A stretch of 39,474 bases of DNA, from contig JAFUFW010000068.1 of assembly GCA_017469685.1 (NCBI GenBank), positions 1 to 39,474 on the forward strand, given 5' to 3'. The stretch is from Bacteroidaceae bacterium (lineage in GTDB: Bacteria; Bacteroidota; Bacteroidia; Bacteroidales; Bacteroidaceae). Numbering within the stretch: position 1 is the stretch's first letter; each line of letters opens with the position of its first letter. Both the position numbers and the translations under genes were made by a program. The notes below the pieces were generated by a model that searched no databases, was not told the origin of the DNA, and saw only the letters and a list, made by a program, of their open reading frames with translations. Below, piece by piece: positions 26,327 to 34,213 of the stretch.

Positions 26327-27322
26327 TTAGGGCACTTCGACCTTATTGAGAATCTTCGACACGATCTCCTCGGCTGTGACATTGTTGGCCTCTGCTTCGT
26401 AGGTCAATCCGATGCGGTGGCGCATAACGTCGTGAGCTACGGCGCGCACATCTTCAGGAATTACGTAACCTCGGCGTTTGATGAAGGCATAAGCGCGGGA
26501 GGCCAGGGCCAGGTTAATGCTGGCTCGTGGTGAACCGCCGAACTCAATGTAGTCCTTGATATCCTTGAGGCCATACTTCTCGGGGTAGCGTGTTGCGAAG
26601 ACGATATCTGCAATGTATTGTTCAATCTTCTCGTCAAGATAGACCTGACGCACCACTTTTCGGGCTTCGGCTATATCGCCTGTTGAGAGCACAGGCCGCA
26701 CTGTCTGGCGCTCTCCGCCTATGTTCTGGCGTATGATTCGTTTCTCCTCTTCGAGCTTTGGATAGTCGATGACCACTTTTAGCATAAAACGGTCCACCTG
26801 AGCTTCGGGCAGAGGATAGGTTCCTTCTTGTTCGATTGGGTTCTGCGTTGCCAGGACGAGGAATGGCGAGGGCAGCTTGAAAGTCTGCTTGCCGATAGTC
26901 ACCTCACGTTCCTGCATCGCCTCGAGTAGTGCACTCTGCACTTTTGCAGGAGCACGGTTAATCTCATCTGCTAACACGAAGTTGGCAAAGACCGGCCCTT
27001 GTTCCACAATGAACTTCTCGTCCTTCTGAGAGTAGATCATAGTGCCGGTGACGTCGGCCGGGAGAAGGTCGGGCGTAAATTGTATACGACTGAATTTAGC
27101 ATCTATGAGCTGAGCCAGAGTCTTAATAGCGAGTGTCTTGGCCAGGCCGGGAACACCTTCGAGCAGGACGTGCCCGTCAGAAAGTAAACCAATTAGCAGC
27201 GACTCCACGAGATGCCGCTGACCAACGATAACCTGATCCATACCAGTAATCAGATTTGTCACGAAAGCACTCTGACGCTCGATGAGCTCGTTGAGTGCGC
27301 GAATGTCAATAGATTCTGCCAT
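26327..27322 (-). CDS. MoxR-family AAA+ ATPase
   Basis: A 331-residue AAA+ ATPase of the MoxR subfamily, thought to act as a chaperone that loads or remodels VWA-protein complexes. Walker A is GVPGLAKT (56-63). Walker B is VLADEINRA (from 116). Sensor 1 lies in VLATQNPIEQEG and sensor 2 in FGGSPRASINL. The GTMIYSQKDEKF and PLPEAQVDRFML segments are typical of the AAA_3/MoxR family. It directly precedes the DUF58 and bat genes and follows the HU-LysM gene by 46 bases without a promoter match that I can see, so transcription may come from upstream. Confidence 0.95.
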   Translation of the reverse strand: MAESIDIRALNELIERQSAFVTNLITGMDQVIVGQRHLVESLLIGLLSDGHVLLEGVPGLAKTLAIKTLAQLIDAKFSRIQFTPDLLPADVTGTMIYSQKDEKFIVEQGPVFANFVLADEINRAPAKVQSALLEAMQEREVTIGKQTFKLPSPFLVLATQNPIEQEGTYPLPEAQVDRFMLKVVIDYPKLEEEKRIIRQNIGGERQTVRPVLSTGDIAEARKVVRQVYLDEKIEQYIADIVFATRYPEKYGLKDIKDYIEFGGSPRASINLALASRAYAFIKRRGYVIPEDVRAVAHDVMRHRIGLTYEAEANNVTAEEIVSKILNKVEVP

Positions 27323-27368
27323 TGTTTATATTATGTTTTTAATTATTTCTTTCGTGTTAAAGCGATAA

Positions 27369-28553
27369 TTACTTCTTCCTAAGTTCAGGAATCTGAAGTT
27401 CCTTGCCCAAAGGTACGATATCCGGATTCTCTATGCCGTTCATTGCACAGATGTATGGCACGAAATCAGTACTCTTGTAATATTTCAGTGAGATGTTGAG
27501 CAGTGTCTTTCCAGGAGACATTGTCTCTGAGCCTTTGACGCCAACAATCTCATATTCGCCGCCATCAAGCTGAGGATAATTGTTCACCTCTTCGGGCTTA
27601 TCTTCATCCGTCTCAACCGTCGTCGCGCTTGCATCAGTTTGCTCGGCTGGGGCTTTTATTTCGCCGGAGGGCGCAATCATCTCTGGGGCTTCAGCCTTGG
27701 ATGCCGGGCTGGGAGTTGGCAGCTCGAAGGGTCTGAAATAGTAGCAGACGGCATATCCGATGAACAGGCAGAGCAGAGCTGCTAAGATATTTTTTATTAT
27801 AGTGCTCATTGTGTTGTTTGCTTTTGTTGGTTCAGTGCTGATTACCTCTTTTTTGGTCTCTTCCGAAGTCTCATTCTTGACGTCCGTTGAAGCCGTTGGC
27901 TTAGTAGCTTCTACAACCTCTTCTACCGCTGTCTGTACGGCATCCGTTTCAATATCAGCATCTGATTTGTTCGCAGAAGTCAGTCTGGTATGAAGCTCTG
28001 CAAGAGCGTCAGCTTTCGTGTCAGCTGTACTTTCAGCTCCTGCTTCCGGATTCGATTTGTCCGCAACTTCTGCATTCACCTCGGAGTCATCCCTTGTAGA
28101 GGGCTCAACAGTTGTAGCCTTAGATGTTTTTTCGTTCACATATTCTTTAGTATCAGGACTTTTTGGAATTGCCTTCTGAAGAGGCTCAGACTCCTCGCTC
28201 TCGCCTGTGTCCATTAGCTCAGTGGGCGTGTCATCATTGAGGACAACAGTCTCAAAGTCGGCAAACGGGCGGTTTATTGTGTCGCGCAAGGTGTTGTCTG
28301 GAGTGAAAGTCACTTTCGCGTGCGCCGAAAGCATGATACGTTCTCCTGTGTTTACATCGACGCTCTCACGCTCATCAACGTCAACAAGCTTAAACGTTCC
28401 CAACCCTTTAACCTTCACCAGCTTGTCACGCATCAGCGCATCCTTGATAGTATCAAAGAACCCCTTGACAAAGTGTTCGGCAAAGCTCACCGGAATAGTA
28501 GCACGGTGCGCTACACCGTCAGCCAATTCCCCAATGTAAATACGCTCCTTCAT
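27369..28553 (-). CDS. HU-domain transmembrane LysM-like protein
   Basis: A 394-residue protein. Residues 1-95 form an HU/IHF-type domain (MKERIYIGELADGVAHRATI, VKVKGLGTFKLVDVDE, VNTGERIMLSAHAKVTFTP). A long acidic, Thr/Ala/Glu-rich linker follows. One membrane helix lies at about 251-272 (NILAALLCLFIGYAVCYYF). A Pro/Glu-rich periplasmic spacer leads to a C-terminal LysM-like peptidoglycan-binding motif (about 325-394, GKTLLNISLKYYKSTDFVPY, then NPDIVPLGKELQIPEL). Predicted topology is HU inside, LysM outside, the same plan as the HU-SPOR protein at 14824. Its ATG overlaps the stop of a stand-alone HU gene by 4 bases. DNA binding is inferred from the fold and not shown here. Confidence 0.85.
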   Translation of the reverse strand: MKERIYIGELADGVAHRATIPVSFAEHFVKGFFDTIKDALMRDKLVKVKGLGTFKLVDVDERESVDVNTGERIMLSAHAKVTFTPDNTLRDTINRPFADFETVVLNDDTPTELMDTGESEESEPLQKAIPKSPDTKEYVNEKTSKATTVEPSTRDDSEVNAEVADKSNPEAGAESTADTKADALAELHTRLTSANKSDADIETDAVQTAVEEVVEATKPTASTDVKNETSEETKKEVISTEPTKANNTMSTIIKNILAALLCLFIGYAVCYYFRPFELPTPSPASKAEAPEMIAPSGEIKAPAEQTDASATTVETDEDKPEEVNNYPQLDGGEYEIVGVKGSETMSPGKTLLNISLKYYKSTDFVPYICAMNGIENPDIVPLGKELQIPELRKK

Positions 28554-28837
28554 AGTGCGCCCCCTTTCTTGCCCTCGCTCTTCAGCGACGAGCTTGCCCT
28601 GAACGTCAGAGCCAGACGAGGCGGAACCAGCATACGCTGACCCGTACCAGGGTTCACCACGACCCGTTCCATTCGCTTCTTCACCTCGAAGGTTCCGAAG
28701 TTCTGTATTGTGACAACGTTCTCCTCTCCCAGCTGAGACGTCATCTCCCCTATCAGGTGCTGGATCAGCAGGCGAGTATCGCTCAGCGGAAGGCCCTCTC
28801 TGAGCGACAGTGCTGATAAGAAATCTTTGTTGTTCAT
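28550..28837 (-). CDS. HU-family DNA-binding protein
   Basis: A 95-residue histone-like protein. It begins MNNKDFLSALSLREGLPLSD and has the HU core VVTIQNFGTFEVKKRMERVV followed by NPGTGQRMLVPPRLALTFRA, with the arm proline position and the NPxTG loop kept. Length is that of a normal HU subunit. The start is 58 bases after the rimO stop, and its stop overlaps the HU-LysM gene (ATGA). Coupled translation suggests a heterodimer between this subunit and the HU domain of the membrane protein; that is inference. It is unlikely to be the main nucleoid HU, because it is more divergent than housekeeping copies. Confidence 0.88.
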   Translation of the reverse strand: MNNKDFLSALSLREGLPLSDTRLLIQHLIGEMTSQLGEENVVTIQNFGTFEVKKRMERVVVNPGTGQRMLVPPRLALTFRASSSLKSEGKKGGAL

Positions 28838-28895
28838 ATCTATCTAAAAACTTAAACTCTTAACCATTAATCACAAAAGCACCGATCCATAATCT

Positions 28896-30212
28896 CTAAT
28901 CTTTCACCCTTCCATATAGGTCGAAGTATTCCGACGAGATTATTTCAACCTCATACGAACCTCCGATCATCTCATCCGGCGAGGCTGGCAACTCCTTGAG
29001 TGCCACCAACACCTCGTTGTCCACTTCAGGTGAGTCATATTCAGTTCGACCAATCAGATAGTCGCCATCAACCCGATCGAAGATCACCTTAAGAGTCTTA
29101 CCTACGAGCTTTTCCTGTATCTCGCCAGCTATTCGTTGCTGCAGGCGCATCAAGCGTGACAGCCGCTCCTGCTTGACAGCCTCAGGGATTTCATCCTCAA
29201 AGGCTTCAGCGCTATGGGTGCCATCCTCTTCGCTATATGCGAAAGCACCCATGTGCTCGAAGCGAGCCCACCTGACGAACTCCAACAGTTCCGCAAAAGC
29301 CTCTTCTGTCTCGCCCGGGTGGCCAACCATCAGTGTCGTGCGGATACAGATACCTGGCACTTCACGTCGCAGACGCTCCACAAAAGCGTACGTTTCAGCC
29401 TTTGTAATCCTACGGCGCATAGCCGTCAGGACTGAGTCTGACACATGCTGTAGGGCTATGTCAAGATAGTTGCATACATTTTCGTGGCGGCGCATCACGT
29501 CGGCAAGCTCCCAAGGGAAATCCGTAGGATACGCATAGTGCAACCTGATCCATTCAACGCCCTCAATACCAGCCATTCGCTCAATGAGCTCAGGAAGAGC
29601 GCGGCGATGGTACAAGTCCAACCCGTAGTAAGTCAGTTCCTGAGCTATGATCTGGAATTCATGAACACCCTCATCGGCAAGTTCACGCACCTCGGCCAGA
29701 ATGTCGTCTATCGGGCGGCTCACGTGGTGACCAGTAATCAGCGGAATGGCGCAGTAAGAGCAACGGCGGTTGCAACCCTCAGAAATCTTCACGTAAGCGT
29801 AGTGCCCGGGAGTAGTAAGCGTACGGCGTGGCGAGAGTGAGCTTTCCCATGCGTGACCTAAGTCGGTCACCAGATCCTTCCAGTCAAACTTGCCGTACCA
29901 GCCGTCGACCTCAGGCAACTCGCCCTTCAGCTCCTCAAGATACCGCTCCGACAGGCATCCCATGACATACAATCGTTTCAACTCCCCGTGGGCTTTTCGC
30001 TGACCCTGCTGCAAGATCATCTCAATACTCTCTTCCTTCGCATCCCCTATGAAGCCGCATGTGTTCACGACACATATTTCGCCATCAGGCTCCTCGGAAT
30101 CATGAGTCACGTCGTAGCCAGCATGTCTCAGTTGAGCCATAAGCCGTTCAGAATCCACCAGATTCTTTGAACACCCCATCGTTATTATATCTACTCCCTT
30201 TCGACGCATCAC
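28896..30212 (-). CDS. rimO: Ribosomal protein S12 methylthiotransferase RimO
   Basis: Radical-SAM enzyme of 438 residues that methylthiolates the conserved aspartate of ribosomal protein S12. The N-terminal UPF0004 domain carries the auxiliary iron-sulphur cysteines Cys14 (MGCSKN), Cys52 (NTCGFI) and Cys86 (MGCLSER). The radical-SAM cluster is CNRRCSYC (Cys147, Cys151, Cys154). GCSKNLVDSE and the RPIDDI block distinguish RimO from MiaB. A C-terminal TRAM domain (EKLVGKTLKVIFDRVDGDYL) is present. It follows ftsY by 41 bases, so it is likely in the ftsY operon. Confidence 0.96.
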   Translation of the reverse strand: MMRRKGVDIITMGCSKNLVDSERLMAQLRHAGYDVTHDSEEPDGEICVVNTCGFIGDAKEESIEMILQQGQRKAHGELKRLYVMGCLSERYLEELKGELPEVDGWYGKFDWKDLVTDLGHAWESSLSPRRTLTTPGHYAYVKISEGCNRRCSYCAIPLITGHHVSRPIDDILAEVRELADEGVHEFQIIAQELTYYGLDLYHRRALPELIERMAGIEGVEWIRLHYAYPTDFPWELADVMRRHENVCNYLDIALQHVSDSVLTAMRRRITKAETYAFVERLRREVPGICIRTTLMVGHPGETEEAFAELLEFVRWARFEHMGAFAYSEEDGTHSAEAFEDEIPEAVKQERLSRLMRLQQRIAGEIQEKLVGKTLKVIFDRVDGDYLIGRTEYDSPEVDNEVLVALKELPASPDEMIGGSYEVEIISSEYFDLYGRVKD

Positions 30213-30253
30213 TTTCTTTCAATTATCAACAATCAATCTTCAATTGTCATGGT

Positions 30254-31216
30254 TTAATCATCGAACAGAGAGTCAACAAAAGACCTCTTGTCGAACGGCT
30301 GTAAATCCTCGATACCCTCGCCCACCCCGATGTAACGGACAGGTATCTTAAACTGGTCACTGATGCCGATCACTACGCCACCCTTCGCCGTACCATCAAG
30401 CTTCGTGATAGCCAGCGACGTCACATCTGTGGCAGCCGTAAACTGTTTCGCCTGCTCAAAAGCATTCTGACCCGTAGATCCGTCCACCACAAGCATCACA
30501 TCGTGCGGGGCCCCAGGCACCACCTTCTGCATCACCCTCCTAATCTTCGAGAGTTCATCCATCAGGCCTTTCTTCGTGTGAAGGCGACCAGCAGTATCAA
30601 TCAACACCACGTCAATATCATTAGCCACTGCGCTTGACAACGTGTCGAAAGCCACTGATGCAGGGTCGCTGCCCATCTGTTGCTTCACAACAGGCACACC
30701 CACACGTTCGCCCCAAACAGCAATCTGTTCCACCGCTGCCGCACGGAACGTGTCAGCGGCACCCAGCATCACCGTCAGGCCTGCCTTCTTAAGCTGCCAT
30801 GCAAGTTTGCCTATCGTCGTCGTCTTGCCAACACCGTTGACGCCAACGACCATGATAACGTAGGGATGCGCTCCCGCAGGTATCTCGAAGCCCTCCGAGT
30901 CATTCCCGCCCGTCTCCGTAAGCAAAGCAGCTATTTCATCACGCAGGATTCTCTTCAGCTCAGCTGTACTCACATATTTGTCGCGTGCCACCCGTCTCTC
31001 AATACGATTAATGATATTAAGAGTCGTTTCCACGCCAACGTCCGATGTCACCAGCACCTCCTCTAAGTCGTCGAGCACATCGTCATCAACAGTGCTCCGG
31101 CCAGCAACGGCACGCGTCAGCTTCCCGAAAAAACTCTCCTTCGTCTTCTCGAGTCCGCGGTCCAACTGTTCTCTGTCTTGTTCTTTATTTCGAGAGAAGA
31201 ATTTAAATAGTCCCAT
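30254..31216 (-). CDS. ftsY: Signal recognition particle receptor FtsY
   Basis: SRP-receptor GTPase of 320 residues that docks ribosome-nascent chains at the membrane. A short N-terminal segment with a phenylalanine-rich basic amphipathic stretch (MGLFKFFSRNKEQ) stands in for the long acidic A domain of E. coli, as is usual in Bacteroidetes. The N domain is helical. The G domain has G1 GVNGVGKTT (125-133), DTFRAAAVEQ, DTAGRLHTKKGLM, TKLDGTAKGG and the closing GVGEGIEDLQPFD. It is the first gene of the minus-strand run, and a promoter lies 28 bases upstream of its ATG. Confidence 0.97.
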   Translation of the reverse strand: MGLFKFFSRNKEQDREQLDRGLEKTKESFFGKLTRAVAGRSTVDDDVLDDLEEVLVTSDVGVETTLNIINRIERRVARDKYVSTAELKRILRDEIAALLTETGGNDSEGFEIPAGAHPYVIMVVGVNGVGKTTTIGKLAWQLKKAGLTVMLGAADTFRAAAVEQIAVWGERVGVPVVKQQMGSDPASVAFDTLSSAVANDIDVVLIDTAGRLHTKKGLMDELSKIRRVMQKVVPGAPHDVMLVVDGSTGQNAFEQAKQFTAATDVTSLAITKLDGTAKGGVVIGISDQFKIPVRYIGVGEGIEDLQPFDKRSFVDSLFDD

Positions 31217-31243
31217 ATAAACATATTATTGTAAAAACGACTG

Positions 31244-31275
31244 CAAAGGTATTCAATTGTTCCATAAGGAACAAG
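31244..31275 (-). promoter_or_regulatory. ftsY promoter
   Basis: On the minus strand CTTG (31272-31275, 3 of 4 to TTTG) is followed after 20 bases by TACCTTTG (31244-31251). Predicted transcription start is near 31238, about 20 bases before the ftsY ATG. Confidence 0.65.
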
Positions 31276-31376
31276 CGATTAATCAAATAAAAAGCAAGAA
31301 TTAAATATCTTTAGCAAACGCAGTTGGCGCAAAGAACTGATTTGACTGGTTGATGTGCAAAAAAATGCCAGTTTAT

Positions 31377-31407
31377 TTTGTCGAAAGGAAATAAATACAT
31401 ACCTTTG
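31377..31407 (+). promoter_or_regulatory. Promoter of the tRNA-Pro/tRNA-Arg transcript
   Basis: TTTG (31377-31380) is followed after 19 bases by TACCTTTG (31400-31407), a full consensus match. The tRNA-Pro begins 12 bases after the -7 element. Confidence 0.75.
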
Positions 31408-31418
31408 CAGCCGCTTTT

Positions 31419-31491
31419 CGGGGTGTAGCGCAGTTGGTAGCGCTCCTGGGTTGGGACCAGGCGGTCGCCCGTTCGAGGCGGGTCGCCCCGA
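31419..31491 (+). tRNA. tRNA-Pro (anticodon UGG)
   Basis: A 73-base cloverleaf. The acceptor arm CGGGGTG pairs with CGCCCCG, the D arm is GCGC/GCGC, the anticodon stem CCTGG/CCAGG encloses loop GTTGGGA with anticodon TGG, and the T loop is TTCGAGG. The discriminator base is A, and CCA is not encoded. All stems pair, with one T-G pair in the acceptor arm and one G-T at the foot of the T arm. Confidence 0.95.
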
Positions 31492-31499
31492 CACTTTGC

Positions 31500-31581
31500 G
31501 TGTCTGGCAGACTTTTCTTGTGTTGTCCATAACAGATTAAGCTCAGCTTCAAGACGCTTATCAGTTTCCTGCCAGATACAC
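31500..31581 (+). repeat. Inverted repeat in the spacer between the two tRNAs
   Basis: GTGTCTGGCAG (31500-31510) faces CTGCCAGATACAC (31569-31581), which pair through CTGGCAG/CTGCCAG and an outer GTGT/ACAC. A nested pair TAAGC/GCTTA lies inside. The 106-base spacer between the tRNAs could therefore fold back on itself and bring the two tRNAs close; a processing role is inference. Confidence 0.5.
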
Positions 31582-31597
31582 TGGTGCCTGAAAAGTT

Positions 31598-31671
31598 GGT
31601 TCCGTAGCTCAGCTGGATAGAGCAACAGCCTTCTAAGCTGTGGGTCTTGGGTTCGAATCCCAACGGAATCA
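31598..31671 (+). tRNA. tRNA-Arg (anticodon UCU)
   Basis: A 74-base cloverleaf. The acceptor arm GGTTCCG pairs with CGGAATC (one G-T pair), the D arm is GCTC/GAGC, the anticodon stem ACAGC/GCTGT encloses loop CTTCTAA with anticodon TCT, and the T arm is TTGGG/CCCAA with loop TTCGAAT. The discriminator is A, with no encoded CCA. It is 106 bases after tRNA-Pro and shares its promoter. Confidence 0.95.
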
Positions 31672-31711
31672 CTTTGTACGTAAACTTCCAGGCGAAAACT
31701 ATCAGTAGACT

Positions 31712-34066
31712 TCAAAAATCGAAATCGAGACAGAAGCGCACGCCGTGCTTCTTGACCCCCGGGTAATTTAGGTAGTTCAGGCGCCGTACATAATCTATCC
31801 TTATCACCTTGAATATATTATGTAGCCCCACGTTGAATTCCATGTAGGGCGAATTACTCATTTGGTGTACGATACTCACCCCGCCGCGCGACGGCATCTC
31901 GAACAGGACGTCAGAGCCTGCATTGCGCTGGGCAACTGGGTTGTTCCTCTCGCTCAGACTGCCATACAAAGCCTTAAATCCCACAATCTCACGGAGCTTA
32001 AGATGCTTCAGCAGAGGTATTCTGTTGAGCAGTTTCCCTGAAAGGTCCCACTCGGCCATGAAGGATGCATAGCGGTCATTCACGAACTCGAGGTTATTGA
32101 TCATCGAGAACATGTCACGTGTGATGATGTAACTATTATTTGCTACGGGCATTATCAGGAGTGGGAACGGTACACGGTTCCACTGAACACCGCCGCGAAG
32201 ACTCAGATCAATACGTCCGTATGAATTGAGCCAAACGCGCTCGTAGGCTGTGAGCTCAGTCAGATTATAGCGATATTCATTGTTGAGCACGCCTTTGAGT
32301 CCTACGGTGTGTGCGAGCGAAAAGACTGGATTGTTGTGGTTGACGACATGGCGCCGTTGTTTGGTGTTAATTATTTCCTCGCCTGGAGCCCAACGAAGAG
32401 AGGTGGTGATGTCGGTCATATCAAAGGCGAAGACATCCTCTCCGTTGAGGCGGCGGTAGAACAGGGAACCCAAAGGCTTCAGCTTTGACGACTTAAATTG
32501 AAGTCTGAAGTCAACGTGTGAATTTGTTTCGACTTCATAGCGCGCCGTCCACTGACGGTTGAGCATCAGGTGGTCAACCGTCTGAGTCTTGAACGACACC
32601 CAAACATTATCCTTGTCGCGTCCGTTCTGCCACATGAAATCCTGGGGCGAGAAGACATCTTGCTGAAACGAAGCCGTAAGCGAATGCCGCGGCCACTCAT
32701 TTGCAGAATGGCTCTTACGAAGGAACGAGTATTCCATTTCGGCCATTCCATACCACGTCTTGCTCTGGAGACCGTAGGCTGCATAGCCCTTGGCAAATAG
32801 ATGAGGACTTAGAGCCGCGGTGGTCTGCCCCCCAAGGCGCAGACGGTAGCCATCGATGAAGTTGTGGGAAACAGTGCTCATGAGCGGACCGATGTCGAAG
32901 CGGCTGCGCAAAGGATCGATGTTCGTTGGAATGAAATTCGTCACTATGCTCCGAGCCACAAACATAGGTGCGCTATGCAGCGACCGTGCTCTGAGGGCTG
33001 ACGTCGTAGTTCCCAAACGCTGTTCAGCAGTAGAGAGACTGTCAGCTCGCCACAACTGCCAAAAGCCATCGTCGGTTTTCTCTGCAACCGCTTCTCGACG
33101 GATATCGCTGGGGAGAAAATATATGTCGGCGATTGAGTCGGTGCTGAAAGCACTATACTGAGTGGCTCGGTGGAGCATCGCCAGCCGTTGGCTCTTGACA
33201 ATGCCGAGCTCTGCAAAGAGATCGTCCTTTGAAAGCACTCGCTGGCCGTTTGCGAGGTCCGTAAAGTGCTGCTCAATCACGAGGTTTGAAATGAAGTTAA
33301 CACTCGAGCGTAGAGGTAGATGAAGCGTGCATTGCTGAACGCGGAAGGTGCTGTCGGCAAGAATATTCAGATAGCCCGAAAAACCGAAATCCTGGGGATT
33401 TTGAGGCACGAAATTAAGCCGGATCACTCGCTCACGATCAACCTCACAGGTGTCGAGAACGAAGAACTGGAAGAAAGAAATTGCGGCTCTTGACGAAAGG
33501 GGGCTCGTGAACTTCCGCTCAAAGAGGGTGATCACGTCATCATAAACGTTGACATCAGCGAATATACTCTTCAGCACTGTGTTTACCATCTCTCCCTCTA
33601 CGAACATATCCATTACGCCCTCAGTGTGAGTACCAAGCACATAGTTGCGCTCGCGGCGGGGATTGCGGCTTTGCAGATGCTGGGTAGCAGTTTCGGTGTA
33701 GCCGAACGGGAGGATATACTTCCCAGTCTGTGGGCAGTACTCTATTTGCCTTTTAAGGAGTGGCCGCTGGAATAGCTTCAAGGAATCCCTCTCGCGCGTA
33801 CTTATATTATTATACGCGTAAGTTAGACGCTGATACTTGTTGTAGCGTACGTAATCATTGTGCCCAAGGTCGTGGTCTGCTTTGGCAGCAATGACCTTGC
33901 GCATCAGTTCCACAGCCGGGTTGCCCTTCCGGCGATAACGAAGACGCTTGGGCTTGACGGTAACCTCGTTCAAGTCACGTTCCTTCATGTCATACACCCT
34001 CTGACTCCAGCATAGTTCAGCCAAAATCAGACAGAGAACCATTAAAATAAAACGTTTGATGCCCAA
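31712..34066 (-). CDS. DUF5686-family outer-membrane protein
   Basis: A 784-residue protein with a signal peptide (MGIKRFILMVLCLILAELCWS). It continues into the DUF5686 pattern: NPAVELMRKVIAAKADHD, then NDYVRYNKYQRL, FVEGEMVNTVLKSIFADVNV and, near the end, NSPYMEFNVGLHNIFKVIRI followed by DYVRRLNYLNYP. The C-terminal half alternates as expected for a beta-barrel and ends in CLDFDF, an aromatic outer-membrane signature. Many family members carry an N-terminal carboxypeptidase-regulatory-like domain; here only a short segment (ERDLNEVTVKPKRLRYR) precedes the core, so that domain is missing or reduced. Function is unknown. It converges on the tRNA transcript with only 40 bases between. Confidence 0.85.
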   Translation of the reverse strand: MGIKRFILMVLCLILAELCWSQRVYDMKERDLNEVTVKPKRLRYRRKGNPAVELMRKVIAAKADHDLGHNDYVRYNKYQRLTYAYNNISTRERDSLKLFQRPLLKRQIEYCPQTGKYILPFGYTETATQHLQSRNPRRERNYVLGTHTEGVMDMFVEGEMVNTVLKSIFADVNVYDDVITLFERKFTSPLSSRAAISFFQFFVLDTCEVDRERVIRLNFVPQNPQDFGFSGYLNILADSTFRVQQCTLHLPLRSSVNFISNLVIEQHFTDLANGQRVLSKDDLFAELGIVKSQRLAMLHRATQYSAFSTDSIADIYFLPSDIRREAVAEKTDDGFWQLWRADSLSTAEQRLGTTTSALRARSLHSAPMFVARSIVTNFIPTNIDPLRSRFDIGPLMSTVSHNFIDGYRLRLGGQTTAALSPHLFAKGYAAYGLQSKTWYGMAEMEYSFLRKSHSANEWPRHSLTASFQQDVFSPQDFMWQNGRDKDNVWVSFKTQTVDHLMLNRQWTARYEVETNSHVDFRLQFKSSKLKPLGSLFYRRLNGEDVFAFDMTDITTSLRWAPGEEIINTKQRRHVVNHNNPVFSLAHTVGLKGVLNNEYRYNLTELTAYERVWLNSYGRIDLSLRGGVQWNRVPFPLLIMPVANNSYIITRDMFSMINNLEFVNDRYASFMAEWDLSGKLLNRIPLLKHLKLREIVGFKALYGSLSERNNPVAQRNAGSDVLFEMPSRGGVSIVHQMSNSPYMEFNVGLHNIFKVIRIDYVRRLNYLNYPGVKKHGVRFCLDFDF

Positions 34067-34164
34067 TCCTCAAATTACTGTTCTCAATTCTCTGCTCCGC
34101 TTGCCTCTTCTATGAGAGTCTGCGAGTCAGAAGAATATTTATTATTCAAATTCAATCTTACAGA

Positions 34165-34198
34165 CAGCTCCCACTCCTTAGAAAAAGAATGGGAGCTG
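34165..34198 (-). terminator. Hairpin terminator after nadC
   Basis: CAGCTCCCA (34165-34173) pairs perfectly with TGGGAGCTG (34190-34198), and the stem can extend past one mismatch. It begins 16 bases beyond the nadC stop codon in the direction of transcription. The following bases are AT-rich without a clean T-run. Confidence 0.6.
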
Positions 34199-34213
34199 AG
34201 GTGAATAAACTTA

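Noticed and set aside
31598-31671. tRNA-Arg as a possible integration site for a mobile element
   Set aside because: No integrase, no repeated tRNA 3' end and no foreign-looking genes were seen nearby.
31311-31715. Minus-strand open frames running through the two tRNA genes
   Set aside because: They cover two well-folded tRNAs and a full-consensus tRNA promoter on the plus strand; the protein has no recognisable features.
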